DNA of 41,670 nucleotides from Marinomonas foliarum (GTDB lineage Bacteria; Pseudomonadota; Gammaproteobacteria; Pseudomonadales; Marinomonadaceae): positions 1-41,670 of the forward strand of contig NZ_QPJQ01000040.1 of NCBI RefSeq assembly GCF_003337275.1. Reading direction: 5' to 3'. This document shows, one piece after another, positions 8,269 to 17,269 of this stretch (within the stretch, counting starts at the first letter, position 1; every line of letters begins with the position of its first letter). Both the position numbers and the translations under genes were made by a program. The notes beneath the pieces are model-generated. The model was not told where the DNA came from. It saw nothing but the letters and a program-made list of their open reading frames with translations, and did not search any database.

Positions 8269-8904
8269 TTAGGAACGTGTCGCCGTTGCTAAAAAGGCAC
8301 TCGCCGCAACAAACACACTCCCCATGCCACGATTGAGGTTTTTCATGCCATTATGACTGCGAATCAAACGTCGGATTTGCTTGCCACTCATGGCGTAAAC
8401 ATAAGCCGCAATAAATTCGGTACAACAAAATGTTAGTCCCATCCAAAAAAATTGCATAGGAACAGGCTGACTAAGATCTAGCAGCTGAGGAAAAATAGCC
8501 GTAAATAGTAATACCGCTTTAGGGTTACCAATCGCCACTAAAAACTCTTGGCGCATTCTCGCAAAATGTCCGCGTTTTGCCTTAGTTCCGACTTCACTTT
8601 CATGCTCTTCAAGAACGACGGCGGCACTTCGCCACGTTTTAATGCCGACATAAAATAAATAAGCAACACCAAACCACTTGATGACACCAAACCAGAAAGC
8701 AGAAGATACAATGATTGCCCCCAACCCTAGCGCAGAAACCAACATCAAAAGGCTAAACGCAAAGTTTCGACCAACCACAGCAATAACAGCTTTTGTGGCT
8801 CCGACCTGAATACCATTATGCATTGCTGTAAAATTATTTGGACCAGGTCCTAAAGAAAGCAACATTAATAACGGCGCGGTTGCCAACCAAACACTGAATG
8901 TCAT
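8269..8904 (-). CDS. LysE/RhtB-family amino-acid exporter
   Basis: The 211-residue protein has about six hydrophobic helices. The family's early glycine/proline signature reads SLGPGPNNF (residues 17-25), and IGNPKAVLLFTAIFPQ lies at mid-protein. RhtB/LysE proteins export amino acids or derivatives such as homoserine, threonine, lysine or leucine. The substrate here cannot be told. It is a single gene, convergent with luxS and divergent from the EamA-type gene. No private regulator adjoins it, but two Lrp-type genes lie within 3 kb. Confidence 0.86.
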   Translation of the reverse strand: MTFSVWLATAPLLMLLSLGPGPNNFTAMHNGIQVGATKAVIAVVGRNFAFSLLMLVSALGLGAIIVSSAFWFGVIKWFGVAYLFYVGIKTWRSAAVVLEEHESEVGTKAKRGHFARMRQEFLVAIGNPKAVLLFTAIFPQLLDLSQPVPMQFFWMGLTFCCTEFIAAYVYAMSGKQIRRLIRSHNGMKNLNRGMGSVFVAASAFLATATRS

Positions 8905-9203
8905 AACAATGGAATCTCTTAATAAAGTTGTGAAAGAGTCTAATTAGACCTTGAAATTGGGCGCCACTGTACAATTAAAAAACACTCATGTCAGCCTATT
9001 TTTTAACCTTTTCAGCCACCCAAAAGTGAATATTTTAAGATGCTTGGAAATCAAATAGTTAGTTCTCTACATTAGTAAAGAAAAATCTTACTTTTACTTT
9101 TTTATCCAAAGCCAAGCACGTAAAGAACCTTTTATTCCAACTGTGGAAAAACAGTTCTGCTACGTAAAATAGCTATTCCACTACCAATAATCAGGGATTA
9201 TCT
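8905..9203. other. Non-coding gap between divergent exporter genes
   Basis: The 299-bp A/T-rich spacer must hold promoters for both the RhtB-type gene (left) and the EamA-type gene (right). A small inverted repeat, AACTGT with a 6-base centre then ACAGTT (9139-9156), may be an operator. I see no convincing -35/-10 pair, no RNA gene and no open frame with a ribosome site. Confidence 0.5.
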
Positions 9204-10079
9204 ATGTCGATTGCACACATTTTTTTATGGGCTACTGCCGCTATCTGGGGTTTTGCCTTTGTCGCCCAAAGTGTTGGCATGGAAAGCCTCGGGCCACACA
9301 GCTTTAATGCTATGCGATTTCTATTGGCCACTTTATCGCTTTTACCTTTATTGTTTATTTTTAAACCAAAAAAAACCGAGAATACTCGAAAGCTTTGGCT
9401 AGGGGGGCTAGCGGCAGGAAGCTGTTTGTTCTTGGGCTTTACGTGCCAACAAATAGGTTTGCAATACACTACAGCAGGTAACGCAGGCTTTATTACTAGT
9501 ATGTACATTGTGTTTGTGCCGATATTAGGACTTATGCTTGGCCATAAAACAGAAAAACATACTTGGGTCGGGGTAGGATTGGCATTAATTGGCCTTTACA
9601 GCCTGACTGTTGGGCCAAACCTATCCATCAATAAAGGCGATGCGATAGAGCTTTTAGGCACTTTTTTTTGGACTGGTCATGTATTGCTGATAGGTTATTT
9701 ATCTCGATATGTATCTGCTTTACCGCTTTCGATTGTGCAGTTTTCCGTAGCAACAATATTAGCCACTATAACGGCTTTTACATTAGAAACACCCACGCTT
9801 GAAGGCATAAAAATGGCTTGGTGGCCTTTGGTTTATGCAGGTGTCGCTTCATCTGGTATTGCCTTCACATTACAAACGCTAGGACAAAAAAATGTTTCGC
9901 CGAGTATAAGCGCCCTTATTCTATCGTCTGAAGCGGTATTTGCCGTATTAGGAGGTTGGATATTTATGGAGGAAATTCTTTCAACCCGCGCTTTGATTGG
10001 TTGTGGTTTTATCCTGACAGGGATGATTATTAGTCAGTGGCCAAGAAAAGCCATCACAGCAGAAGTTGCGGTAAGCTAA
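9204..10079 (+). CDS. EamA/DMT-family drug-metabolite transporter
   Basis: The 291-residue protein has about ten helices in two EamA repeats (about 4-140 and 150-280). Typical segments are AAIWGFAFVAQSVGM near the start and SPSISALILSSEAVFAVLGG in the second repeat. Members export amino acids and metabolites or extrude drugs, and the substrate is not predictable. AGGGA precedes the ATG. Its stop overlaps by a few bases the stop of the convergent Lrp-type gene, and that regulator is a plausible controller. Confidence 0.87.
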   Translation: MSIAHIFLWATAAIWGFAFVAQSVGMESLGPHSFNAMRFLLATLSLLPLLFIFKPKKTENTRKLWLGGLAAGSCLFLGFTCQQIGLQYTTAGNAGFITSMYIVFVPILGLMLGHKTEKHTWVGVGLALIGLYSLTVGPNLSINKGDAIELLGTFFWTGHVLLIGYLSRYVSALPLSIVQFSVATILATITAFTLETPTLEGIKMAWWPLVYAGVASSGIAFTLQTLGQKNVSPSISALILSSEAVFAVLGGWIFMEEILSTRALIGCGFILTGMIISQWPRKAITAEVAVS

Positions 10080-10522
10080 TCCTCTTGAGCGATATTTAAT
10101 GGCATGATGCGTTTGACTGGTGTGGTCATTATCATCATGGTGTTGGTATCGCTCAAATCAATTAACCGCTCTAATAATGCATCGAGTTTAGACATAGACT
10201 TCACCCCTACTTTGAGTACAAAAGCATAAGGCCCTGTGACATTATAGCATTCAATCACTTCCTCTAAATCCATAACAAGTGCTTTAAACTCACGCTCTTT
10301 GGTTCGATAAACCTGACACTCAACCAAAGCAGTAATAGGGATTCCTACTTTTTCTAAATTGACTTGGACGCTGTAGCCAGTAATCACACCAGATTCTTCA
10401 AGTTTTCTAACGCGTTCTGCGACCGCAGGTGCAGTCAGATGAACTAGCTTTCCAAGCTCTGCGTAGGTTAAACGACCATTTCCTTCCAACAGTTTAAGTA
10501 GCTTCCAATTCGTCTTATCCAT
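10076..10522 (-). CDS. Lrp/AsnC-family transcriptional regulator
   Basis: The 148-residue protein starts MDKTNWKLLKLLEGNGRL. It has an N-terminal helix-turn-helix (RLTYAELGKLVHLTAPAVAER) and a C-terminal ligand domain. I take the ATG at 10522 because GGAGAGG lies just upstream and the family starts there. The frame runs open to 10648, but that extension crosses the ilv terminator and has no family character. It converges on the EamA exporter with a tiny overlap of stops, and lies downstream of ilvIH behind a terminator. Likely role: amino-acid-responsive control of the neighbouring exporter or ilv genes (inference). Confidence 0.88.
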   Translation of the reverse strand: MDKTNWKLLKLLEGNGRLTYAELGKLVHLTAPAVAERVRKLEESGVITGYSVQVNLEKVGIPITALVECQVYRTKEREFKALVMDLEEVIECYNVTGPYAFVLKVGVKSMSKLDALLERLIDLSDTNTMMIMTTPVKRIMPLNIAQED

Positions 10523-10557
10523 TTCCTCTCCAATGTGTCGCTCTATCAAACGGCCAT

Positions 10558-10585
10558 AAAAAAGCCGCGAATAATCGCGGCTTTT
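10558..10585 (-). terminator. Terminator of the ilvIH operon
   Basis: AGCCGCGA / TCGCGGCT arms (10563-10570 and 10575-10582) with an ATAA loop end, on the minus strand, in a run of six T. It lies about 20 bp after the small-subunit stop. Confidence 0.9.
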
Positions 10586-10604
10586 AAGTCTAACTACAAG
10601 GTGA

Positions 10605-11096
10605 TTACAAAGACAGTGTCTTTTCACCACGAGCAATACCAGAAACACCAGTTCGAACTACTTCAAGCAAATGAGCACCGCCCAAGGCTTGCAAGAATCC
10701 ATCTAGCTTATCCGACTCGCCCACGATTTGAACCGTGTAAATAGAAGGTGTCATATCTACAATGTTTCCACGGAAGATATCAACAGTACGTTTCACTTCA
10801 GCGCGCTGAGCACCAGTGGCACGAACCTTAACCAGCATTAACTCACGCTCAATGTGCTGACCTTCGGTCAAGTCCACCAGCTTCACCACATCAATCAACT
10901 TATTCAGTTGCTTAGTGATTTGCTCCACGACTTGATCAGAACCAAACGTCGTCAAGGTGAGACGAGACAAAGTTGGATCATCCGTTGCCGCTACGTTCAA
11001 TGATTCGATGTTAAAGTTACGCTGTGAGAACAAACCAACTACTCGCGACAAAGCACCCGGCTCGTTTTCCATCAATACAGAAATAATATGTCGCAT
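10605..11096 (-). CDS. ilvH: Acetolactate synthase small (regulatory) subunit
   Basis: The 163-residue protein is the same length as E. coli IlvH. It has the N-terminal ACT domain (HIISVLMENEPGALSRVVGLF and NIESLNVA, residues 3-40) that binds valine for feedback control, and a second ACT-like C-terminal half. It stimulates the catalytic subunit and makes it valine-sensitive. Its ATG follows the large-subunit stop by one base, so translation of the pair is probably coupled. Cytosolic. Confidence 0.96.
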   Translation of the reverse strand: MRHIISVLMENEPGALSRVVGLFSQRNFNIESLNVAATDDPTLSRLTLTTFGSDQVVEQITKQLNKLIDVVKLVDLTEGQHIERELMLVKVRATGAQRAEVKRTVDIFRGNIVDMTPSIYTVQIVGESDKLDGFLQALGGAHLLEVVRTGVSGIARGEKTLSL

Positions 11097-11097
11097 A

Positions 11098-12810
11098 TTA
11101 GGTACGCTCCGTCTTGCTCAAGAACATATCGCGCATCGCGCCACGAGGCACTTGCATTGGATACACATGCTCTTCTGGATCCACGTAACAGTTAATGAAG
11201 ACCAATTGATCTGTCATCGCAAACGCTTCTTCCATCTTGGCATCGAGTTCATCTTTCGTTCGAATTTCAACGTATTTGTGGCGATAAGCATCCATCAACA
11301 CTTTAAAGTCTGGCAATGAATCCATGTAAGAATTTGAGTAACGACCTTCATAGTTCATGTCTTGCCACTGACGAACCATGCCCAAGTAGCCATTATTCAA
11401 ACACAAGATTTTCACTGGCAAACCGTACTGCAAACAGGTAGAAAGCTCTTGAATATTCATTTGAATACTGCCTTCACCCGTTACACATACCACAGTCTCT
11501 TCAGGGAAACTCATCTTCACACCCATCGCAGCAGGAAGACCAAATCCCATCGTTCCCAAACCACCAGAGTTCACCCAACGGTTAGGTTTATCGAATTTAT
11601 AGTACTGCGCAGCAAACATTTGATGCTGACCTACGTCAGAGGCAACAAAAGCATCGCCTTTAGTGGCACGCCAGCAAGCTTCGACTGCAGCTTGAGGCTT
11701 AATCTTTTCGCTACTAGTATCGTAACGACCGCCGTGTACTAAACGCCATTCATTAATTTGCTTCCACCAGCCAACAAGCGCTTCAGTATTGGAACTTTGA
11801 CCTTCAACCAAAGACAACATCTCTTCCAAAACCTGATTAACAGGACCAACAATTGGCACATCAGCTCGGATAGTTTTGGAGATAGCAGCAGGGTCGATAT
11901 CAATATGAATAATTTTCGCACCAGGGCAGAATTTATCTGGGTCATTCGTTACACGGTCATCAAAGCGAGCGCCAACAGCTAGGATCACATCGCTGTGATG
12001 CATTGTCATATTCGCTTCGTAAGAACCGTGCATACCCAACATACCAACAGACTGCTTATCTGTTCCTGGGTATCCGCCCAAGCCCATCAGCGTGTTAGTA
12101 ACAGGAACATTCAAGGATTTCGCCAGTTTTACTAGCAAATCAGATGCACCGCCCATGATGACGCCACCACCGGCATAGATGATTGGACGCTTGGCAGCAA
12201 GAAGGAGCTCAACGGCTTTTTTAATTTGACCGCTGTGACCTTTAGTCGGTGGCGTATAGGAGCGAATAGAAACAGACTCTGGGTATTTGTATTCGTACTT
12301 GTCACCTGGCATGGTCATGTCTTTTGGCACATCAATCACAACAGGGCCTGGACGACCAGTGCTAGCAATGTGATAAGCCTTTTTCATGATCATAGGAATT
12401 TCAGAAGGATGCTTGACTGTGAAGCTGTGCTTTACAATCGGGCGAGAGACGCCAATCATATCGGTTTCTTGGAACGCATCTTCACCGATCAAGTAACTCA
12501 TGACCTGACCACAGATAATGACCATAGGAATAGAGTCCATATAAGCCGTCGCAATACCTGTTACAGTATTGGTCGCTCCTGGACCTGAAGTCACGAGAAC
12601 CGTCCCCGCCTTTCCTGTGGCGCGCGCATAGCCATCAGCCATGTGCGTAGCAGCTTGTTCATGCCTAACCAGAATATGCTTTACGTCAGATTGACGATGC
12701 AAGGCATCGTAAATATGAAGTGCGGCTCCACCTGGATAACCATAGATATATTCAACTCCCTCATCTTTGAGGAAGCGGGCGATCATTTCACCACCGGATA
12801 ATAACTCCAC
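11098..12810 (-). CDS. ilvI: Acetolactate synthase large (catalytic) subunit
   Basis: The enzyme condenses two pyruvates to 2-acetolactate (valine/leucine branch), or pyruvate with 2-oxobutyrate (isoleucine branch), using thiamine diphosphate, Mg and FAD. The 570-residue protein resembles E. coli IlvI (574). The proton-relay glutamate is Glu51 in [12 protein letters not shown]. The ThDP-Mg motif runs from GEGS (445) to NN (472-473). It starts at GTG with AGAGGG 7 bases upstream. It forms an operon with ilvH. No leader peptide rich in Ile, Leu or Val was found upstream, so control is more likely by an Lrp-type protein than by attenuation. Confidence 0.96.
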   Translation of the reverse strand: MELLSGGEMIARFLKDEGVEYIYGYPGGAALHIYDALHRQSDVKHILVRHEQAATHMADGYARATGKAGTVLVTSGPGATNTVTGIATAYMDSIPMVIICGQVMSYLIGEDAFQETDMIGVSRPIVKHSFTVKHPSEIPMIMKKAYHIASTGRPGPVVIDVPKDMTMPGDKYEYKYPESVSIRSYTPPTKGHSGQIKKAVELLLAAKRPIIYAGGGVIMGGASDLLVKLAKSLNVPVTNTLMGLGGYPGTDKQSVGMLGMHGSYEANMTMHHSDVILAVGARFDDRVTNDPDKFCPGAKIIHIDIDPAAISKTIRADVPIVGPVNQVLEEMLSLVEGQSSNTEALVGWWKQINEWRLVHGGRYDTSSEKIKPQAAVEACWRATKGDAFVASDVGQHQMFAAQYYKFDKPNRWVNSGGLGTMGFGLPAAMGVKMSFPEETVVCVTGEGSIQMNIQELSTCLQYGLPVKILCLNNGYLGMVRQWQDMNYEGRYSNSYMDSLPDFKVLMDAYRHKYVEIRTKDELDAKMEEAFAMTDQLVFINCYVDPEEHVYPMQVPRGAMRDMFLSKTERT

Positions 12811-13247
12811 CTTGTTACCCTCTATAGTATTTATCTGTCTTTTAATTTTAGTGCAGCTATTGTAACCGCATAAGACAAACAGATTAAAGTTGATAGAACG
12901 AAGTTTCTAAACTAACTGAGGTAACTTTTATAAATAAGGAACATTTATCTAAAAGTAAGAAACACTCAAACGCAAGAAATCGCAGTTTTTACACTGCCCG
13001 CGTCTTTTCGCGAGGAGAAGCATAGGATAACAATATTGCGTCATTCTACACTTGTGCTTATCAGAACGAATCTGACCGAGATGAGCTAGTGGCCCATGAA
13101 AAGGAGTCATCGACAGGGTGTCGTCGAATTATATAGCTTTTTATTTTGTCTTTGCGCCTCAGATTTGTCAACACAAAGCGTATAAAAACTTGCTCTAAAC
13201 TACGCTTCATGGTGTCATAGCGGCATAAATTGATTAGGAGTTTTACC
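12811..13247. other. 437-bp non-coding gap upstream of ilvI
   Basis: The divergent promoters of ilvIH (left) and the small gene at 13248 (right) must lie here. On the minus strand, TACAAT at about 12866 could be an ilv -10, but its -35 is poor. A short hairpin CGACA-GGG-TGTCG has no T run. A minus-strand 24-codon frame with three leucines after its ATG lacks a ribosome site. I see no RNA gene or repeat I can name. Confidence 0.4.
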
Positions 13248-13508
13248 ATGGCTAATGAGCTTAACCAACAACGAGTTATTGATGAGTTTTCACGCTGTTT
13301 TCGTAAAATGCTTATGGATCCAGAGCTCGCTGGAGAATTAGTCCGTATTGCCAAAGAAAATATCAACCAGCCAAATGCTTACCAGCGCATTGCAGAAGAA
13401 GTGTCGAACCAAACCACCATTAAAATCCAAGAAGAGCACACAGAAGCGGATAAAAAATTCATCAAACTATTGATGGATGTCGTTAAAGGCGACTCTCAGC
13501 TTTACTAA
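13248..13508 (+). CDS. Small uncharacterised cytosolic protein (86 residues)
   Basis: I do not recognise this protein. It starts at the ATG of MANELNQQ, with AGGAG 8 bases upstream; an ATG 18 bp earlier (13230) has no such site. It has no signal or membrane segment, is rich in charged residues, and is predicted to be nearly all helical (FSRCFRKMLMDPELAGELV, then a polar stretch and KKFIKLLMDVVKG). One cysteine is present. It lies upstream of queG on the same strand, with a 60-bp gap holding a hairpin, so cotranscription is possible. Good ribosome site and typical codon use suggest it is real. Confidence 0.7.
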   Translation: MANELNQQRVIDEFSRCFRKMLMDPELAGELVRIAKENINQPNAYQRIAEEVSNQTTIKIQEEHTEADKKFIKLLMDVVKGDSQLY

Positions 13509-13523
13509 TTTTTTTGTTTTTCA

Positions 13524-13548
13524 CGCTAGGCTGCTTTCTAGCCTAGCG
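13524..13548 (+). other. Hairpin between the small gene and queG
   Basis: CGCTAGGC / GCCTAGCG perfect 8-bp arms with a 9-base loop. The T-rich run lies before, not after, the stem on the plus strand, so it is not a standard terminator for the small gene. It ends 20 bp before the proposed TTG start of queG and may shape its leader. Confidence 0.5.
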
Positions 13549-13568
13549 CTCCATGTTTCGGTACCCAT

Positions 13569-14642
13569 TTGCTTCCTTCGTTTTTATCCAGCCCAAAAGA
13601 ATTAAACCAGCTTGCTGATGATATTAAATCATGGGCGACTGAATTTGGCTTTGCCGACGCTCGTATTGTCGAACCGGATTTAGCCCAACACAAAGACGAC
13701 TTTAATAAATGGCTTGATAATGGCTATCACGCCGGTATGGATTACCTTGCCAACCATGGCGACATACGCTTTTATCCAGAGCAACTACACCCTGGGACGC
13801 GTCGTGTTATCTCCCTTCGGATGCATTATCTCCCTCAATCCGTCGAAACCGTTAAAAGACTGCAAACTAAAGACAAAGCCTATATTGCACGCTATGCATT
13901 GGGGCGTGATTACCATAAGTTAATTCGCAAACGCCTTACTCAACTGGCTAAAAAAATAGAGCAACAAGTTGGCGATCATGGCTACAGAGCTTTTGTCGAT
14001 AGTGCACCTATCCTAGAAAGACAAATTGCGGAACAAGCCGGTATGGGCTGGATTGGCAAAAACACCTTATTACTAACGCCAAAAGCGGGCAGCTGGTTTT
14101 TGCTCGGTGAGATATTTACTAATCTGCCACTTCCTGTCGATAAGCCAACCGAGGCCAGACATTGCGGTAGCTGCACGGCCTGCCTAACTCAGTGTCCAAC
14201 TGATGCCTTTGTCGAACCTTGGGTACTCGATGCAGGAAAATGCATTTCTTATCTAACCATTGAACATAAAGGCTCCATTCCAGAAGAGCTGCGCGGCAAA
14301 ATGGGCAATCGTATTTTTGGCTGCGATGATTGTCAGCTGGTTTGCCCTTGGACCAAGTTCGCCAAATACACCGAAGAAGATGATTTCCAACCAAGACACA
14401 ATCTGGATTCAGCGGATCTGGTTGAATTATTTGAGTGGGATGAAACTACCTTTTTAAAAAACACCGAAGGGTCGCCTATTCGTCGCACAGGATTTGAAAA
14501 TTGGCGCCGAAACATCGCTGTTGCACTGGGCAATGCCCCCACCAGCCCAGACACTATTCAAACACTCAAAAATGCACTCCCTCACTCTTCTGAATTAGTG
14601 AAAGAGCACATTATATGGGCACTAAAACAGCACAACCTTTGA
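13569..14642 (+). CDS. queG: Epoxyqueuosine reductase
   Basis: QueG reduces epoxyqueuosine to queuosine in the wobble position of GUN-anticodon tRNAs, using cobalamin and two 4Fe-4S clusters. In the 357-residue protein the clusters are marked by Cys199, Cys202, Cys205 and Cys209, and by Cys225, Cys252, Cys255 and Cys259. Asp144 in AFVDSAPILER is the expected catalytic acid. The start is uncertain: no ATG or GTG is in frame between the upstream stop (13539) and the conserved region. The TTG at 13569 fits the family length but has a poor ribosome site. An ATG at 13553 is out of frame. It converges on tesB with 3 bp between stops. Confidence 0.93.
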   Translation: MLPSFLSSPKELNQLADDIKSWATEFGFADARIVEPDLAQHKDDFNKWLDNGYHAGMDYLANHGDIRFYPEQLHPGTRRVISLRMHYLPQSVETVKRLQTKDKAYIARYALGRDYHKLIRKRLTQLAKKIEQQVGDHGYRAFVDSAPILERQIAEQAGMGWIGKNTLLLTPKAGSWFLLGEIFTNLPLPVDKPTEARHCGSCTACLTQCPTDAFVEPWVLDAGKCISYLTIEHKGSIPEELRGKMGNRIFGCDDCQLVCPWTKFAKYTEEDDFQPRHNLDSADLVELFEWDETTFLKNTEGSPIRRTGFENWRRNIAVALGNAPTSPDTIQTLKNALPHSSELVKEHIIWALKQHNL

Positions 14643-14645
14643 AAC

Positions 14646-15503
14646 CTAGTGCGAGTAGCGTAATAAACCTTCTTGGGCAGTCGATGCAACAAGCTCCCCT
14701 TTCTGATTAAAAATTTGTCCTCGAACAAATCCCCTCGCTGAACTCGCTGAAGGCGAATCCGCCACATACAGCAACCACTCGTCCAACCTAAATGGGCGAT
14801 GAAACCAAATAGCATGATCTAAGCTAGCCACAGTCAAATAAGGACTGCCTATCGAAATGCCATGAGGCATCAAGGCAGTTTCAATAAAACCATAATCTGT
14901 TGTGTAAGCCAGCATAGATTGATGGATTAACGCATCATCAGGCAAAGCTGACACACTACGAATCCACATATGGCGTTTAGCAATCCCTGGACGAGGACGA
15001 AATGGGTTTTGATTTTCGACTATTCGATACTCAATGGGGCGATCTGCCGTGAATAAATCCCGTACTTTAGACGGAATTTCATCGGCATGAGCACGATAGA
15101 GAGACAGCTCAGATTTAAAAGAATCTGGTCCAGGCACATTAGGCATCGCCTCCTGATGATCCAACCCATCTTCCGTGATATGAAAAGACACTGTCATCGC
15201 CAAAATACTTTTACCAAACTGCGAAGCTATCACCCGTCTGACACTAAAGCTTCCACCATCGCGCACGACCTCAACATCATATTCAATGGGATGAGCAGAA
15301 TCCCCAGGACGTAAAAAGTAACAATGCAAAGAGTGAGGGAATCGACCTTCAACAGTTTGCGTTGCTGCACTCAACCCCTGACCAATAACTTGACCACCAA
15401 ATAGCTTAGGAAAACCAATATCCTGACTGCGTCCAACAAATTTAGTCTCTGAAATTCGCTCTAACTTTAGCAATCCAATTAAATGATTAACAACTTGACT
15501 CAC
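14646..15503 (-). CDS. tesB: Acyl-CoA thioesterase II
   Basis: TesB hydrolyses acyl-CoA to free fatty acid and CoA. The 285-residue protein matches E. coli TesB (286) and has the double hot-dog architecture. By alignment from memory, the catalytic aspartate is Asp203 (LAYTTDYGF) and the glutamine Gln277 (TAQEGLLR). The Thr228 of E. coli seems to be a serine (Ser227 in ASLDH), a conservative change. The C-terminal family signature SASSARGFVRG is intact. It starts at GTG with a strong GGAGGAG site. It is divergent from the moa operon and convergent with queG. Confidence 0.95.
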   Translation of the reverse strand: MSQVVNHLIGLLKLERISETKFVGRSQDIGFPKLFGGQVIGQGLSAATQTVEGRFPHSLHCYFLRPGDSAHPIEYDVEVVRDGGSFSVRRVIASQFGKSILAMTVSFHITEDGLDHQEAMPNVPGPDSFKSELSLYRAHADEIPSKVRDLFTADRPIEYRIVENQNPFRPRPGIAKRHMWIRSVSALPDDALIHQSMLAYTTDYGFIETALMPHGISIGSPYLTVASLDHAIWFHRPFRLDEWLLYVADSPSASSARGFVRGQIFNQKGELVASTAQEGLLRYSH

Positions 15504-15686
15504 CTTCTCCTCCTACTTTCTACCTCGCGCAATGACTTCTATTATGGCGCGTTTTTATTCAATGGCTGAACCCAAAATATTTATATATTAAGAATAACGT
15601 CAGAAATTATACCTAAAGCGTCTCAGCACTTTGCTAAATAGGCATTTTTTTGCTTCTATGGGCGTATAACTATTGGGGTAATTCTC

Positions 15687-16712
15687 TTGGCAACGTCCAC
15701 TTTAATCGATCCATTTGGTCGGAAAATAGACTACTTACGCATATCCGTCACTGACAGATGTGACTTTCGCTGTACCTATTGTATGGATGAAGATGTTACA
15801 TTTTTAGCTAGAGACCATATTTTGTCTTTAGAAGAAATTGTTCACGTAGCAAAAACCTTCATATCCATGGGAACGAAACGCATCCGTATTACAGGCGGAG
15901 AGCCTTTAGTACGTAAAAATATTCTTTGGGCCATCGAACAAATAGCAAATACCACTGGGTTAGAAGAACTGACGATTACGACTAATGGTTCACAGCTTTA
16001 TAAAATGGCTCAACGCCTACTTGATGCTGGCGTATCACGCATCAACATTAGTCTCGATACACTCAAAGCGGACCGCTTTCATAAACTAACTCGCAGAGAC
16101 AAATTCCAGCAGGTTATTGATGGAATAGATATTGCCAGTAAACTTCCCTTCAAGCGCTTAAAAATTAATAGCGTGATGCTGAAAAACCATAATGATGATG
16201 AGCTGTTTGATCTTGCTCAATTTGCCCTAGACCGAAAAATGGACATCAGCTTTATTGAAGAAATGCCTCTTGGCATTATTACTGACCATAACCGTGCTAC
16301 CACTTATTTATCCAGTGACGATGTCATAGAGACGCTTGGTAGCCGATACGAACTTACACCCAGCCTAACTACGACCAGCGGCCCAACACGTTATTATCAA
16401 GTTGCAGGCTACGAGCATAAGATCGGGGTTATTTCACCACATAGCCATAACTTCTGTGACGCCTGTAACCGAGTCAGATTGACGGCAGAAGGCCGCTTAT
16501 TACTATGTCTAGGTAACGAGCACTCAAAAGATTTGAAAAACGTCCTTCGTAGCTCTTCTTACTGCTCGACGGCACTCAACTCAAAAGAGCATAATGCAAC
16601 AGCATTAGAAAACGCTATCATTGAGGCTCTCGCCCTCAAACCACATAAACATCATTTCAACCTCGATGAAGCCCCACAAATTCTTCGCTTCATGAGCGCG
16701 ACAGGAGGCTAA
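15687..16712 (+). CDS. moaA: GTP 3',8-cyclase (molybdenum cofactor synthesis protein A)
   Basis: This radical-SAM enzyme, with MoaC, turns GTP into cyclic pyranopterin monophosphate, the first step of Mo-cofactor synthesis. In 341 residues the SAM cluster cysteines are Cys25, Cys29 and Cys32. The C-terminal cluster cysteines are Cys257, Cys260 and Cys274. The protein ends in the Gly-Gly tail needed for activity. The start appears to be TTG, with GGGG 8 bases before it; no ATG is in frame near the conserved N-terminus. It heads the moaA-moaB-moeA operon. moaC, moaD and moaE are not in this window. Confidence 0.95.
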   Translation: MATSTLIDPFGRKIDYLRISVTDRCDFRCTYCMDEDVTFLARDHILSLEEIVHVAKTFISMGTKRIRITGGEPLVRKNILWAIEQIANTTGLEELTITTNGSQLYKMAQRLLDAGVSRINISLDTLKADRFHKLTRRDKFQQVIDGIDIASKLPFKRLKINSVMLKNHNDDELFDLAQFALDRKMDISFIEEMPLGIITDHNRATTYLSSDDVIETLGSRYELTPSLTTTSGPTRYYQVAGYEHKIGVISPHSHNFCDACNRVRLTAEGRLLLCLGNEHSKDLKNVLRSSSYCSTALNSKEHNATALENAIIEALALKPHKHHFNLDEAPQILRFMSATGG

Positions 16713-16724
16713 ATAAGGACCCCC

Positions 16725-17264
16725 ATGGCTAAAACACCTGCACCTTTCCGTCCATTAAATATCAGCGTTTTAACCGTTTCAGATACTCGCTCAATTGCCG
16801 AAGACACATCTGGTGATGCACTTATTGAGTTACTGACAAAAGCTGGCCACAAACTCAATGAGAGAACACTCGTCAAAGACGATGTTTATCAAATGCGCGC
16901 TGTTGTTTCTAATTGGATTGCTGACTCTGAAACTCATGTTATTTTAATCACAGGCGGCACCGGATTCTATTCTCGCGACAGCACACCAGAAGCAATGACC
17001 CCCTTATTCGATAAAACGATAGAAGGTTTTGGTGAACTGTTTAGGCAGATTTCCTATACAGAAATTGGCACATCAACCATTCAATCACGTGCTATTGCAG
17101 GATTAGCCAATCAGACCCTAGTCTTTTGTTTACCAGGCTCTACTGGTGCTTGTAAAACCGCATGGAATGGCATTTTAGAAGAACAACTTAATGCCTCTCA
17201 CAGACCATGTAATTTTGTCAGCATGCTGATTGGACCTTACGCTGAAAACCAACATGGGGCATAA
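16725..17264 (+). CDS. moaB: Molybdenum cofactor biosynthesis protein MoaB (molybdopterin adenylyltransferase fold)
   Basis: The 179-residue cytosolic protein has the MogA/MoaB fold, with the molybdopterin-binding signature LITGGTGFYSRDSTPEA and the segment IGTSTIQSRAIAGLANQTLVFCLPGSTGACKTAW. It resembles E. coli MoaB (170) more than MogA. In organisms lacking MogA such a protein adenylylates molybdopterin before Mo insertion, so it may be the functional adenylyltransferase here. It starts 12 bp after moaA and ends 5 bp before moeA. Confidence 0.93.
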   Translation: MAKTPAPFRPLNISVLTVSDTRSIAEDTSGDALIELLTKAGHKLNERTLVKDDVYQMRAVVSNWIADSETHVILITGGTGFYSRDSTPEAMTPLFDKTIEGFGELFRQISYTEIGTSTIQSRAIAGLANQTLVFCLPGSTGACKTAWNGILEEQLNASHRPCNFVSMLIGPYAENQHGA

Positions 17265-17269
17265 CAAAT

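Noticed and set aside
12936..13025. Short minus-strand frame with Leu-Leu-Leu as an ilv attenuation leader peptide
   Set aside because: There is no ribosome site, no run of Ile/Val/Leu control codons, and no terminator hairpin with a T run between it and ilvI.
13061..13366. Minus-strand 101-codon frame crossing the small gene at 13248
   Set aside because: It overlaps the opposite strand of a gene with a good ribosome site, and its composition (many Ser/Arg) is typical of a shadow frame.
15504..15686. Molybdenum-cofactor riboswitch ahead of moaA
   Set aside because: The 183-bp spacer is A/T-rich and lacks the long, GC-rich multi-stem structure of that riboswitch class, and the gene start is close to a possible -10.
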